DNA from: Oscillospiraceae bacterium
GTDB lineage: Bacteria; Bacillota; Clostridia; Oscillospirales; Acutalibacteraceae
Length of the DNA stretch: 64,000 bases
Direction of reading: 5' to 3'
Assembly: GCA_031280825.1 (NCBI GenBank)
Contig: JAITGE010000005.1
Coordinates: 1-64,000, forward strand
Below the pieces are notes generated by a model, which had not been told where the DNA came from, did not search any database, and saw nothing but the letters and a program-made list of their open reading frames with translations. Made by a program: the position numbers and the translations under genes. Every line of letters starts with the position of its first letter. The stretch's first letter is position 1. Shown piece by piece: positions 43,845 to 52,651 of the stretch.

Positions 43845-45248
43845 TTATTGATACAGTGCCTTTGCGGTTTTGAGGAGCATCCAAATATCCGTTTTGGCGG
43901 CCAGCTCGAAGGGTGCGTGCATCGAAAGAATCGGCACCCCAAGATCCACCACATCCAGGTTGAGCTTTGCCAGATATGCCGCGACCGTGCCGCCGCCGCC
44001 TTCGTCCACCTTGCCCAGCTCGCCCGGCTGCCACAGAACGTCGTTTTCATCCAGCAGCGCGCGCACCCATGCCATGAATTCCGCGCTGGCGTCGCTGCTG
44101 CCGGCCTTGCCCCGGCTGCCGGTATATTTTGTCAAGACTACCCCAAAGTTCAGGTATGCCGCATTGAGCGAATCCATTACGGAAGGGAAGGTCGGGTCAA
44201 AGGCGGCGTTTACATCCGCCGAAAGGCACTTGGTGTTGCGTAGCACCTTGCGCGGGTTTGCGCCCTGCGCCGCCGCCAGCTCCGCAATAAAATCGCCCAA
44301 GAAGCTGCCGTTCAGCCCCGTGTTGCCGCAGGAGCCGATTTCTTCCTTATCCGCCAGCACACAAACGGCGGTGAATTCCGGGCTTGTGCAATCCAAAATA
44401 GCTTCGGCGCAGGGGTAGGCGCAAACACGGTCGTCATGCCCATAAGCGCCGACCATGCTGCGATCCAGCCCGATATCACACGCCGCGAAGGCGGGGACGG
44501 CTTCAAGCTCCGCACTGATGAGATCGTCCTCCGTCACGCCGTAGCGTTCATGCAGTAGCTGCAGGATGTGCAACTTAAAGCCCTCCGGCTTGCCGTCGAG
44601 CACCAGCGGGCGGCTGCCGATGATGATATTCAATTCCTCGCCGGTGATGCCCTTTGCAAGCTCGCGCTTGCCTTGCTCCGCCGCAAGATGCGGCAAGAGA
44701 TCTGTGACGCAGAGTTTCGGATCCCCGGGCGCCTCGCCTAAGGCAACTTCAATCGCCGTGCCGTCCTTTTTGACGATCACGCCGTGCAGTGCCAAGGGGA
44801 TCGCCGTCCACTGGTATTTTTTGATACCGCCGTAATAGTGCGTTTTGAGCAGCGTGAGCGCTTTTTCTTCATAGAGCGGTGCGGGCTTGAGATCCAGGCG
44901 GGGGGAATCAATGTGCGCGGCGGTCATGCGCGTGCCCGCTTCCAGGCTCTGCCGTCCAATCACCGCAAGCAGCAGAGCCTTGCCCCGGTTATCCACATAT
45001 ATTTTTTCGCCGGGCAGGTAGCGTTTGCCCTCTTCAAACAGAACAAAGCCCCGCGCTTCCGCCTTACGGCGAAAGTAGGAGCTGCATTCACGTTCTGTTT
45101 TGCAGGTGTTTAAAAAATCCTTGTAGCCCTCGCAAAAGGCGTCTGCCTGCGCAAGACCTTTTTTGCTCAGGATTTCGCTTGCGTGTTTTTGTGCGCGGAA
45201 CAGCTGCTCGCGCAGCAAATCGCCCTTGCTCTTCTTCTCGTTCGGCAT
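43845..45248 (-). CDS. M18 family zinc aminopeptidase
   Basis: The 467-residue product belongs to the M18 family that removes acidic or other N-terminal residues. Metal and active-site motifs are TAAHIDSPRLDLKP, LADKEEIGSCG, a DVNAAFDPT segment and the HAPFELAAKTD end. ATG at 45248 is preceded by AAGGAG; the longer frame upstream has no start signal. It has its own promoter at 45311-45283 and is the first gene of the 12-gene minus-strand run. Confidence 0.94.
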   Translation of the reverse strand: MPNEKKSKGDLLREQLFRAQKHASEILSKKGLAQADAFCEGYKDFLNTCKTERECSSYFRRKAEARGFVLFEEGKRYLPGEKIYVDNRGKALLLAVIGRQSLEAGTRMTAAHIDSPRLDLKPAPLYEEKALTLLKTHYYGGIKKYQWTAIPLALHGVIVKKDGTAIEVALGEAPGDPKLCVTDLLPHLAAEQGKRELAKGITGEELNIIIGSRPLVLDGKPEGFKLHILQLLHERYGVTEDDLISAELEAVPAFAACDIGLDRSMVGAYGHDDRVCAYPCAEAILDCTSPEFTAVCVLADKEEIGSCGNTGLNGSFLGDFIAELAAAQGANPRKVLRNTKCLSADVNAAFDPTFPSVMDSLNAAYLNFGVVLTKYTGSRGKAGSSDASAEFMAWVRALLDENDVLWQPGELGKVDEGGGGTVAAYLAKLNLDVVDLGVPILSMHAPFELAAKTDIWMLLKTAKALYQ

Positions 45249-45282
45249 AGCATGAAGCTCCTTTTTTGTGGCTGTGTTATCT

Positions 45283-45311
45283 ATTATACACGCGCGACAA
45301 TAAAAAAGCAA
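45283..45311 (-). promoter_or_regulatory. Promoter for the aminopeptidase-hom-rnf run
   Basis: On the minus strand TTGCTT (45311-45306) and TATAAT (45288-45283) have a 17-base spacer, 35 bases before the aminopeptidase start. I saw no other equally good promoter before der, but internal promoters are possible. Confidence 0.8.
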
Positions 45312-45381
45312 GCTATGGCACGATTTTGTGTCAATGCGCACGGCGCACCCGCACAAACGGCAAGCATAGCAGCGCCTGAAA

Positions 45382-46041
45382 TCAAAATAGGATCGCTTCG
45401 ATCGCCGCGCAATCCGCCGCCAATTCGTCCGCGCCGGCTTGGCGCAGTTCCGCCTCGTCGCCAAAGCCGAACAGCACGCCGACGGCGTACATGCCTGTGG
45501 TCTTGGCGGCTTCCATATCAAAGCTGCGGTCGCCGACCATTGCGCAGCGCGCCGGCGGCACCCCGCAAGCCGCGGCGGCGGCAAGGAGCAGATCTGTTTT
45601 GCTGCGTTCAAGCCGTTTCGGTTCCGTGCCCACCACCGCTTTGAAATATTTCCGGTAACCTGTTTCACGCAGAATCCGCTCTAAAAAAACGGTCATTTTC
45701 GCGCTGGCGATTGCCGCGGGGATGTCCGCTTCCCGCAACCGCAGCAGCAGCTGTTCCATGCCGTCAAAAACATGCAGGCGCAGGTAGTTTCCGTTGGTAT
45801 ATTGCTCGCGGTAAAGCGTCATGGCACGTTCGGCCTCTTGCGCGGACATACCAAGAAAGTGCCGGAAGCTATCCTCCAGCGGGGGACCTAAAAAGCGCCG
45901 AAACGCCGGCATGGCTTCGCGCGGGTATCCCATTGCGTCCATTGCCGCGTTGAAGCCGGCGAGGATGCCCTCGCTGCTGTCGGCAAAGGTGCCGTCAAAA
46001 TCCAGCAGCACGGCGTCGAATTTATTCCGTTTCGCCGGCAT
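45382..46041 (-). CDS. HAD-superfamily phosphatase, phosphoglycolate phosphatase-like
   Basis: The 219-residue enzyme has the HAD motifs: LLDFDGTFADS with the nucleophile aspartate (motif I), SAKM (motif II region), a lysine in SKTDLL, and MVGDRSFDMEAAK (motif IV). The alpha-helical cap inserted after motif I is of the Gph/pyrophosphatase type. ATG at 46041 has GGAGG 6 bases upstream. It overlaps the end of the 61-residue membrane peptide by 20 bases. Substrate unknown. Confidence 0.9.
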   Translation of the reverse strand: MPAKRNKFDAVLLDFDGTFADSSEGILAGFNAAMDAMGYPREAMPAFRRFLGPPLEDSFRHFLGMSAQEAERAMTLYREQYTNGNYLRLHVFDGMEQLLLRLREADIPAAIASAKMTVFLERILRETGYRKYFKAVVGTEPKRLERSKTDLLLAAAAACGVPPARCAMVGDRSFDMEAAKTTGMYAVGVLFGFGDEAELRQAGADELAADCAAIEAILF

Positions 46042-46207
46042 CTTCAACCTCCTTGGTCAATTGCTCCGCCGCTTCGGCAGCGTTTTGTTCCTCCTTGCGG
46101 CGGCAATAGATCAAGTAGCCGATTGCGCCTGCGCCGAGCAGGACGGCGGCGATCAAAACGGCGGCGAGGAGCTGCCGGTGGTCGCCGGTGTAGGGAAAAA
46201 TGCGCAT
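46022..46207 (-). CDS. 61-residue membrane peptide resembling a free-standing sorting signal
   Basis: An excellent GGAGGT lies 7 bases before ATG, so this is a real gene. The peptide consists of MRI, then FPYTGD (4-9), a hydrophobic helix (about 13-35), an arginine/lysine patch and an acidic tail. This order is that of an LPXTG-type cell-wall sorting signal without any passenger protein. It is coupled to the HAD phosphatase by a 20-base overlap and lies 22 bases after the ECF S component. It could be a small membrane protein with chance similarity or a remnant of a larger surface protein. Confidence 0.8.
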   Translation of the reverse strand: MRIFPYTGDHRQLLAAVLIAAVLLGAGAIGYLIYCRRKEEQNAAEAAEQLTKEVEDAGETE

Positions 46208-46229
46208 ACAGTTACCTCCAAGGTGTGGT

Positions 46230-46835
46230 TTATGCCGCGGCTCTATCCCGCCAGACGCGCAAAATACGCACGACCGCGCCGCTTAGTATCGTGTTTATGC
46301 CAAGCTCCACAAAGAAATTCACACCGATTAAGCCGATGAAGAGGATATAGCCCAAGCTTTGCCCGCGCAGGCTGCCGAAAAAATCGGGCATCGTGGCGGG
46401 GAACGCTTTGATGTAATCCGCGAAGAGCGTATAGCCGCCCAACGCGAACACACCTGTGTTAGCGACAGGAGCAAGGACGCTTGCAAGGATTGCGGCGGCG
46501 GTTTTGTTACGCCTTTCGAGCGCGCGATATACCGCCCCCGCGCAAAGACCCGCCAGGCTTCCCTTCAGCAGCACCAAGAAAACCGTGCGCGGAACGCTGA
46601 AGGCGAGGAACAAAGCAGCATCGCCGTTGAGCAGCACCATCGCGCCGAAGACCGCGCCCAGCCACGCCCCTGCCGGGGGACCGAGCGCCGCCGCGCCGAT
46701 GACGATGGGCGTGAGCGCCAGCGCGAATTGAAACGCGCCGATTTTGATGGGCAGCATGGTTAATACGATTGTGGTTGCCGTGAGCAGCGCCAGCTGCACG
46801 AGCCGGAATACGCGTTTGTTGCTTGCTTTTGCCAT
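46230..46835 (-). CDS. ECF transporter substrate-binding (S) component
   Basis: The 201-residue membrane protein has about six helices with the ECF S-component layout: an N-terminal TTIVLTMLPIKIGAFQFALALTP region, the AALGPPAGAWLGAVFG loop, and a helix bundle. S components bind one vitamin and share a common ECF energising module encoded elsewhere. The neighbour is coaX, which starts coenzyme A synthesis, so pantothenate is the most likely substrate (inference). GGAGG lies about 9 bases before ATG. Confidence 0.85.
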   Translation of the reverse strand: MAKASNKRVFRLVQLALLTATTIVLTMLPIKIGAFQFALALTPIVIGAAALGPPAGAWLGAVFGAMVLLNGDAALFLAFSVPRTVFLVLLKGSLAGLCAGAVYRALERRNKTAAAILASVLAPVANTGVFALGGYTLFADYIKAFPATMPDFFGSLRGQSLGYILFIGLIGVNFFVELGINTILSGAVVRILRVWRDRAAA

Positions 46836-46903
46836 GGTTGATCCTCCTTGCTGTCGCTCCGTTTTTTTATTTAGCGGATGCGGCGCAGTTTTTATTTATC
46901 ATT

Positions 46904-47674
46904 TTACCCGCTGCGGTTTTTCGCGTAGATGCGCCGCAGACCGAGGAGCGCCAAATCCTCGCTGTGGGTCATCGCGCGTTTGCAGTGGGGAATGACCGCG
47001 TGCGCAAAGCCGCCTGTGGCGACTGTGAATGCCGGCTGCCCAAGCTCCGCTTCCATGCGCTCAAGTAAGCCGTCGAGCATCGCCGCCGCGCCCAGAACCA
47101 GACCGGCTTGGATGCAATCGACGGTATTGCTGCCAATCAGCCTGGGGGGTGCGTGGAGTGCGACGCGGGGCAAAAGGGAGGTTTCCGCCGAAAGCGCTTC
47201 CATTGACATCATCAGCCCGGCGGTGATGATTCCGCCCACCAGGCTGCCGTCTGCGGCAAGCACCGTGATCTTTGTCGCCGTGCCAAGATCAATCACCAGG
47301 CAGGGCAAAGGATAGAGCGATTTTGCGCCCACGCCTGTAGCGATCAGATCCGCCGCCAGCTGCGCGGGGTCGTCGATTTTGATGTTCAGCCCCGTTTTTA
47401 CCCCCGGCGCAACCACCAACGGGTCACGCCCCGTGAGCTTGCGCGCAGCTGCTGTGATGGCGTGCGAAAGCTCCGCGACCACGCAGGCGATCACGGCGTC
47501 CGTGCAGGCGGCGGGGTCAACACCGTTGAGCCGAAAGGCGTCGAACAGCTGCATCGCCAGCTGATCGGCTGTGAGCCGCCGTTCTGTGGCAAGCCGCGCC
47601 CGGAAGCGCAGAGTGTCGTTCTCCCAAACGCCCAGGGTGATATTGGTGTTGCCGGCGTCAATTGTCAGCAGCAT
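46904..47674 (-). CDS. coaX: Type III pantothenate kinase
   Basis: The 256-residue kinase carries out the first step of coenzyme A synthesis. It has LLTIDAGNTNITLGV at the N-terminus, a GVGAKSLYP segment, VIDLGTATKITVL and GGIITAGLMMSMEAL, the ASKHA-fold phosphate motifs of CoaX. Type III enzymes are not inhibited by coenzyme A. It has its own promoter divergent from tmk. It starts an operon with the ECF S component, the 61-residue peptide and a HAD phosphatase. Confidence 0.95.
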   Translation of the reverse strand: MLLTIDAGNTNITLGVWENDTLRFRARLATERRLTADQLAMQLFDAFRLNGVDPAACTDAVIACVVAELSHAITAAARKLTGRDPLVVAPGVKTGLNIKIDDPAQLAADLIATGVGAKSLYPLPCLVIDLGTATKITVLAADGSLVGGIITAGLMMSMEALSAETSLLPRVALHAPPRLIGSNTVDCIQAGLVLGAAAMLDGLLERMEAELGQPAFTVATGGFAHAVIPHCKRAMTHSEDLALLGLRRIYAKNRSG

Positions 47675-47718
47675 AGGAACTCCGTTAAGGGTGAATTTTA
47701 GAAACGTTTGACACGTAA

Positions 47719-47747
47719 ATTGTAGCGTATCCCGCCAAATATGTCAA
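47719..47747 (-). promoter_or_regulatory. Promoter for coaX operon
   Basis: On the minus strand TTGACA (47747-47742) and TACAAT (47724-47719) have a 17-base spacer. The likely transcript start is about 40 bases before the coaX ATG. Confidence 0.85.
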
Positions 47748-47761
47748 GCGGCGGCGCGCGA

Positions 47762-47790
47762 TTGACATTTCAGCCAAAAAACGCTATAAT
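47762..47790 (+). promoter_or_regulatory. Promoter for tmk
   Basis: TTGACA (47762-47767) and TATAAT (47785-47790), both perfect, have a 17-base spacer. It faces away from the coaX promoter, with 14 bases between the two -35 boxes. Confidence 0.92.
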
Positions 47791-47831
47791 TCGTTGGCGA
47801 AGTTATCATAAAATGCGGGGGTGCTTTGTTT

Positions 47832-48482
47832 ATGCCGAATTCTGGAAAGTTTATCGTTTTTGAAGGATTGGATGGCTGCGGAAAAACCACGCAGCTGGAA
47901 TTTTTGCGCGAACGTTTGGCGAGCATGTGCCGCCCTGCGCGCGTGCGCAAGGTGTTCATCACCCGTGAGCCGAGCGACAGCGTACCGGGGCTGATTTGCC
48001 GGGGCATCAGCAAAAAAACCATTTTTGTGAACCGGGAAACGGAAGCGCTGCTTTTCGCGGCCGACCGCTGCGAGCATCTGCAAAATGAGGTGCTGCCGCA
48101 GCTTGGTCGGGGTAATCACGTGCTGTGCGACCGCTACTATTTTTCGAATTTTGCCTACCAAAGCCCTGAAACGCCTATGGACACGCTCTTGCAGTACAAC
48201 GCCGCCCCTATGGAGCTGCTGCGCGCGGATATGACGATTTTTATTGATGTGCCGCCGGAGGAATGCGAGCGCCGCCGCGCGGCGGAGCGGGCGACAGAGG
48301 AAAAGTGGGATAACGTGGAACGCGCCAAGGGCATCCGCGAGCAATATATGGCTGCGTTCGAGCGCTTGCGCGAAACGGAAACGGTGCTGGTTGTGAATGG
48401 TATGGGCGACCCGAAGGATATTTTTGAGAGCTGCTGGGTCAAGCTGAACCGGATGCTGCTTTCGGAAGAGGACTACCGCTAG
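47832..48482 (+). CDS. tmk: Thymidylate kinase
   Basis: The 216-residue enzyme phosphorylates dTMP. It has the P-loop FEGLDGCGKTTQ, a REPSDS motif, the DRYYFSNFAYQ segment and an RAAERATEEKWDNVERAK lid. ATG at 47832 is preferred over an upstream TTG because GGGGGTG lies 8 bases before it. It is transcribed alone from a consensus promoter, and another promoter follows its end. Confidence 0.93.
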   Translation: MPNSGKFIVFEGLDGCGKTTQLEFLRERLASMCRPARVRKVFITREPSDSVPGLICRGISKKTIFVNRETEALLFAADRCEHLQNEVLPQLGRGNHVLCDRYYFSNFAYQSPETPMDTLLQYNAAPMELLRADMTIFIDVPPEECERRRAAERATEEKWDNVERAKGIREQYMAAFERLRETETVLVVNGMGDPKDIFESCWVKLNRMLLSEEDYR

Positions 48483-48509
48483 GGCGGCTGAGGTACGCAA
48501 AAATATTTC

Positions 48510-48538
48510 TTGCAAACGCGGTGGTTATGCGCTATAAT
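48510..48538 (+). promoter_or_regulatory. Promoter for aspartate aminotransferase-glpK
   Basis: TTGCAA (48510-48515) and TATAAT (48533-48538) have a 17-base spacer, 33 bases before the aminotransferase ATG. Confidence 0.82.
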
Positions 48539-48571
48539 CACAGGGTAATTTGCAGGGAATGAGGTTGAAGA

Positions 48572-49846
48572 ATGCAGGGATTTGCAAGCATGGGGCGGGC
48601 GGAACAGACCGCGCTGCTGGCGGCGCTGCGCGGGGAATATACGGCGGCTTGCGCCAAGGGGCTGCGGCTGGATATGTCGCGCGGCAAGCCGGGGGCGGAT
48701 CAGCTTGCGTTGAGCGGCGGGCTGAACGAGTGCGCGCTGCTTGCGCCGCCCCAAAGCGAGGGGGGGGCGGATTGCCGCAATTACGGTGTGCCGGAGGGGA
48801 TTCCGGAGACCAGGCGTCTTTTTGCGGAGTTGCTGTGCGTCCCGCCGGCGCAGGTGATTGTTTGCGGAAACTCCAGCCTGAATATTATGTATGATTATCT
48901 GGCGCAGTGCATGCTGTTTGGCGCGAGCGCAGCGCCTTGGGTGAAGCAGGGGCATATCAGGTTTCTTTGCCCTGTGCCCGGCTACGACCGTCATTTTGCG
49001 ATTTTAGAGCAGCTGGGCGTCGAGATGATCCCCATCCCGCTGCGTGAAAACGGGCCGGATATGGCGCTGGTGGAGCAGTATGCCCGTGACGAGAGCGTCA
49101 AGGGGCTTATTTGTGTTCCAAAATACGCCAACCCCACCGGGCAAACCTACAGCGACGCCGTTGTGCGTCGTCTTGCCGCGCTGCGCCCTGCCGCCAAGGA
49201 TTTCCGCGTGATTTGGGATAACGCCTACGCCGTGCATGATTTGTATGAAACGGGCGACGCGCTCCTGTGCGTCCACCAAGCCGCAAAGGAATACGGCACG
49301 GAGGATCACTTCATTGAGGTGACCTCGTTTTCGAAAATCAGCTTTCCCGGGGCGGGTGTTTCGGCAATCGCCGCCTCAGCCGCGAACATCCAAGCAATCT
49401 TAGAGCGGATGCGCGTGCAAACCATCGGGCACGACAAGCTCAACCAATTGCGCCACGCGCGTTTTTTTGTGGATGCGGCGGGTGTGCGGGCGCATATGCG
49501 GCGTCACGCGGCAATCTTGCGCCCCAAGTTTGAGGTTGTGCTGGAAGCTTTTTCACGTGATTTTGGCGGCGCGGGCATTGCGCAATGGACGGCGCCGCGC
49601 GGCGGGTATTTTATCAGCCTGGATTTGCCGGTGAATTGTGCGGCGCGAACACATGCCTTGCTCAAAGAAGCGGGCGTGACGCTCACGGGCGCGGGCGCGA
49701 CCTTCCCCTATGGGCGTGACCCGGAGGATCGTAATCTGCGTGTTGCCCCGACGTTTCCGCCGGTGGAGGAGCTTCGCCAAGCAGCCGCCTTGCTCACGCT
49801 CTGTGCCCGCATTGCCGCGCTGGAGCAGCTTGCCGGCAATTTATAA
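48572..49846 (+). CDS. Aspartate aminotransferase, subgroup Ic-like
   Basis: The 424-residue class I/II PLP aminotransferase carries the subgroup Ic signatures, LDMSRGKPGADQL early and an NYG turn, plus a KYANPTGQ segment. The Schiff-base lysine is Lys255 in TSFSKISFPGAG. Subgroup Ic enzymes were recognised as active aspartate aminotransferases in Corynebacterium. A GAGG lies 7 bases before ATG. It is 21 bases upstream of glpK and thus likely shares its transcript. Confidence 0.88.
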   Translation: MQGFASMGRAEQTALLAALRGEYTAACAKGLRLDMSRGKPGADQLALSGGLNECALLAPPQSEGGADCRNYGVPEGIPETRRLFAELLCVPPAQVIVCGNSSLNIMYDYLAQCMLFGASAAPWVKQGHIRFLCPVPGYDRHFAILEQLGVEMIPIPLRENGPDMALVEQYARDESVKGLICVPKYANPTGQTYSDAVVRRLAALRPAAKDFRVIWDNAYAVHDLYETGDALLCVHQAAKEYGTEDHFIEVTSFSKISFPGAGVSAIAASAANIQAILERMRVQTIGHDKLNQLRHARFFVDAAGVRAHMRRHAAILRPKFEVVLEAFSRDFGGAGIAQWTAPRGGYFISLDLPVNCAARTHALLKEAGVTLTGAGATFPYGRDPEDRNLRVAPTFPPVEELRQAAALLTLCARIAALEQLAGNL

Positions 49847-49867
49847 TCACGATTTGAGGGGAATGCT

Positions 49868-51382
49868 ATGACCGGTAAATATGTTTTGGCCTTGGATCAG
49901 GGAACGACCAGCTCCCGCGCAATTTTATTTGACCGGCAGGGGGGTATCGTCGCTAAGGCACAAAAGGAATATGAGCAGTTTTACCCGCGTGCGGGCTGGG
50001 TGGAGCACGACCCCATGGAGATCCTTTACAGCCAGATGAACGCGCTTGAGATGGTGCTGGGGGAGATCGAGGGGCGCATTTCCATCAAAGAAATTGCCTG
50101 CATGGGCGTGACCAACCAGCGCGAAACCGCGATTTTGTGGGATAAAACCACGGGGCGACCGGTTTACAATGCCATTGTGTGGCAATGCCGCCGCACGGCG
50201 GAAACCTGCGAGGAGTTGAAACGGCAGGGGCATTCCGCGTTGGTGAAGGAGAGAACCGGGCTACTGCTGGACGCCTATTTTTCCGGCACAAAGATCAAAT
50301 GGATTCTTGAGCACGTTCCTGCCGCGCGGGATTTGGCGGCACAGGACCGTCTTTGCTTCGGCACGGTGGAAACATGGCTGATCTGGAATTTTACCGGCGG
50401 CAAAAGTCATGTGACCGATTATTCCAACGCTTCGCGCACCATGCTTTTTGATGTGGATAAGCTTTGCTGGGACGCCGAGCTGTGCGCTCTGCTGGATATT
50501 CCCATGTCCATTTTGCCCAAGGCTGTGCCGTCGGGTGCGTTTCACGGTGAAATTGCGCCGAGTCTGATTGGTCTGCACGAGCTGGAGGGCTTGCCTGTCA
50601 CCGCCGCTGTCGGCGACCAGCCCGCGGCACTTTTCGGGCAGGCCTGCTTTGCCGCCGGGCAGGCGAAGAATACCTATGGCACGGGCTGCTTCCTTTTGAT
50701 GAACACAGGCGGCAAGCGTGTGCGTTCCGAGCATAATCTGCTCACGGGCGTGGCTTGGGGCTTGGGGGACGAGGTGGAATATGCCATCGAGGGCAGCGCC
50801 TTCAATGCCGGCAGCGTCATCCAGTGGTTGCGCGACGAGTTGAAATTGATTGATTCCGCGCCGCGCTGCGATGAACTGGCGGCCAGCGTCCCTGATGCCA
50901 ACGGCGTGTATCTCGTTCCGGCGTTCACGGGTCTGGGCGCGCCTTATTGGGATATGTATGCACGCGGCACGATTGTCGGCTTGACGCGGGGCGCAGGGCG
51001 TGCGCATATTGTCCGCGCGGTGGTGGAGTGCATCCCCTACCAGGTCTGTGATCTGCTGGAGGCCATGCGTGCCGACGCGGGAATTCAATTTTCCGAGCTG
51101 CGCGTGGACGGCGGCGCAAGTGTGAGCCAGGTGATGATGCAGTTCCAGGCGGATATCGTGCAAACGCCCGTTAACCGCCCGAGAGTGGTGGAAACAACGG
51201 CGCTTGGCGCGGCCTATATGGCGGGCATTGTCGCCGGGGTTTGGAGCGGCAAGGATGAAATTCAGGCGAATCGGCAGGTGGAGCGTGTTTTCACGCCGCA
51301 GATGCCGAAGGGGCTGCGCGAGGAGCTTTACGGCGGATGGAAGCGCGCTATTGAGCGCAGTCTGGGCTGGGCGAAGGAGTAG
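49868..51382 (+). CDS. glpK: Glycerol kinase
   Basis: The 504-residue FGGY kinase has LALDQGTTSSRAILFD at the start, GVTNQRETAILWDKTTG, VGDQPAALFGQACF and YGTGCFLLMNTG, all family signatures, and near the end VDGGASVSQVMMQFQADI. It makes glycerol-3-phosphate for lipid synthesis. GAGGGG lies 6 bases before ATG. A terminator follows the stop. No glpF or glpD is next to it. Confidence 0.97.
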   Translation: MTGKYVLALDQGTTSSRAILFDRQGGIVAKAQKEYEQFYPRAGWVEHDPMEILYSQMNALEMVLGEIEGRISIKEIACMGVTNQRETAILWDKTTGRPVYNAIVWQCRRTAETCEELKRQGHSALVKERTGLLLDAYFSGTKIKWILEHVPAARDLAAQDRLCFGTVETWLIWNFTGGKSHVTDYSNASRTMLFDVDKLCWDAELCALLDIPMSILPKAVPSGAFHGEIAPSLIGLHELEGLPVTAAVGDQPAALFGQACFAAGQAKNTYGTGCFLLMNTGGKRVRSEHNLLTGVAWGLGDEVEYAIEGSAFNAGSVIQWLRDELKLIDSAPRCDELAASVPDANGVYLVPAFTGLGAPYWDMYARGTIVGLTRGAGRAHIVRAVVECIPYQVCDLLEAMRADAGIQFSELRVDGGASVSQVMMQFQADIVQTPVNRPRVVETTALGAAYMAGIVAGVWSGKDEIQANRQVERVFTPQMPKGLREELYGGWKRAIERSLGWAKE

Positions 51383-51404
51383 GCTTTGCCCTGAAATAAA
51401 TAAC

Positions 51405-51460
51405 CGAACGCATCTCCAATCATAGGATTGTGTGATGCGTTCGTTGTTTTGTTTGCTTTT
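51405..51460. terminator. Bidirectional terminator between glpK and the BMP lipoprotein
   Basis: CGAACGCATC (51405-51414) pairs with GATGCGTTCG (51434-51443), with an inner CCAATC/GGATTG pairing. The plus strand continues with TTGTTTTGTTTGCTTTT. On the minus strand the tail is GGTTATTTATTT, so it can serve the convergent gene too. Confidence 0.88.
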
Positions 51461-51484
51461 GCGGCGGCTGTCGATGATTGCCGC

Positions 51485-52573
51485 TTAGATTGCTTGCGGG
51501 ATCACAATTTCGTTATTCTTGATTTTTTCAATGACCGCGTCCAGCTGCGCGAGGATTTCCGCGCCGAAAAATTCATCTGTCAGCGCGGTTTTGGCAAACC
51601 CTGCCGTGCCGTCTGTTAAGCCGTGGTCGAGGATTTGCCCGCCCTTCATTGTTCCGTAATATAACCCGTTGATGATCTCCGTCAGTACGGGATCCTTGCT
51701 TTTGAGCACTTCGGCGACGACGCTGCCGGGCGCGATATAGGAGGTGTGCCCTGCCGTGACGACGGGCTTATTCAATTCCTTCGCGATCTCGAGCGCACCC
51801 CAATCGGTTTCGCCGCCCGCGCTGCAGTAGATGATGTCGCAGCCGGAATTATACAGAAGGCGCGCGGTATCCTGCCCTTTCGTGCGGTTGTAGCCGTTGC
51901 CGGCGTATTCCACGCGCATCTCGATCACGCGCTGCATCTCCTTGGCGGCGTATTCCACCCCGGCGGTGAAGCCTGCTTCCATTTGAATGCCGGGCGGGTT
52001 TTTTGTGCCGTTGAGCAGCCCGATGCGTCCGGTTTCGGTCTTCTTCGCAAGCAGGTAGCCCGCAATAAATGCGGATTCCTCCGCGCGTACCGTGCCTTGA
52101 ATCAGGTTGGGGTAGCCGCTCAGATCTTCGCCCTTTTTGCCGAAAAAGCCTTCCATCGCGACGAAGGTCACATCCTTCAATGCCTTGCAGCGCTCTTTTA
52201 TGTATGCGCAGTGCATCCCGTTGTTGGTTACGATGATGTTGTAGCCGTCGGCTACGATGCCGTCCAGCTCGTTTTGGATATCTTGCGAGGTCGGCAGCAT
52301 CCACCATTTGAGGGCGATGCCGGTTTCTTTGCTGAATTTTTCCAGAACCGTCCATGCCGCGCGCGCGGAGCCGGATTTCATTTCAGCGTCACACAGCAGC
52401 AGCGCGATTTTTGCCGTCGCCGGGCTGAGAACGGGGGTTTTCACCTTTTCTGTCGTGGGGGGAGCCGTGGTAGTGGGTGTTTCCGGGTCGGTTTTGCCGC
52501 AGGCGGCAAGCGCGCTCAAGCCCAGCAGCAGGGCAAGCGACAGGGCGAGCAGCTTCGCGGTGCGATGTTTCAT
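51485..52573 (-). CDS. BMP-family substrate-binding lipoprotein
   Basis: The 362-residue protein starts with a lipoprotein signal peptide ending LSALAAC, so it is anchored by lipid at the outer face. A Thr/Pro linker follows, then a PBP1-type fold: a KIALLLCDAEMKSG strand, a NIIVTNNG segment, and EESAFIAGYLLAKKT, which is typical of basic membrane protein (PnrA-like) binding proteins for nucleosides. No permease is near. ATG at 52573 has AAAGGAG 9 bases upstream; the longer frame is not supported. Confidence 0.88.
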   Translation of the reverse strand: MKHRTAKLLALSLALLLGLSALAACGKTDPETPTTTAPPTTEKVKTPVLSPATAKIALLLCDAEMKSGSARAAWTVLEKFSKETGIALKWWMLPTSQDIQNELDGIVADGYNIIVTNNGMHCAYIKERCKALKDVTFVAMEGFFGKKGEDLSGYPNLIQGTVRAEESAFIAGYLLAKKTETGRIGLLNGTKNPPGIQMEAGFTAGVEYAAKEMQRVIEMRVEYAGNGYNRTKGQDTARLLYNSGCDIIYCSAGGETDWGALEIAKELNKPVVTAGHTSYIAPGSVVAEVLKSKDPVLTEIINGLYYGTMKGGQILDHGLTDGTAGFAKTALTDEFFGAEILAQLDAVIEKIKNNEIVIPQAI

Positions 52574-52622
52574 TTTTCGGTCTCCTTTACCAATTGATTG
52601 TTTTGCGCGATGTATCTTAACC

Positions 52623-52651
52623 AGCATAACAGACTGTGCCGGACAGTTCAA
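52623..52651 (-). promoter_or_regulatory. Promoter for the BMP lipoprotein
   Basis: On the minus strand TTGAAC (52651-52646) and TATGCT (52628-52623) have a 17-base spacer, about 50 bases before the ATG. The opposite strand of this 236-base gap has only a weak TTGGGC/TATTTT candidate near 52752 for the glucan synthase. Confidence 0.7.

Noticed and set aside
45300..45381. TTGACA at about 45333-45328 on the minus strand as the aminopeptidase -35 box
   Set aside because: It has no -10 box 17 bases downstream; the TTGCTT/TATAAT pair at 45311-45283 is correctly spaced.
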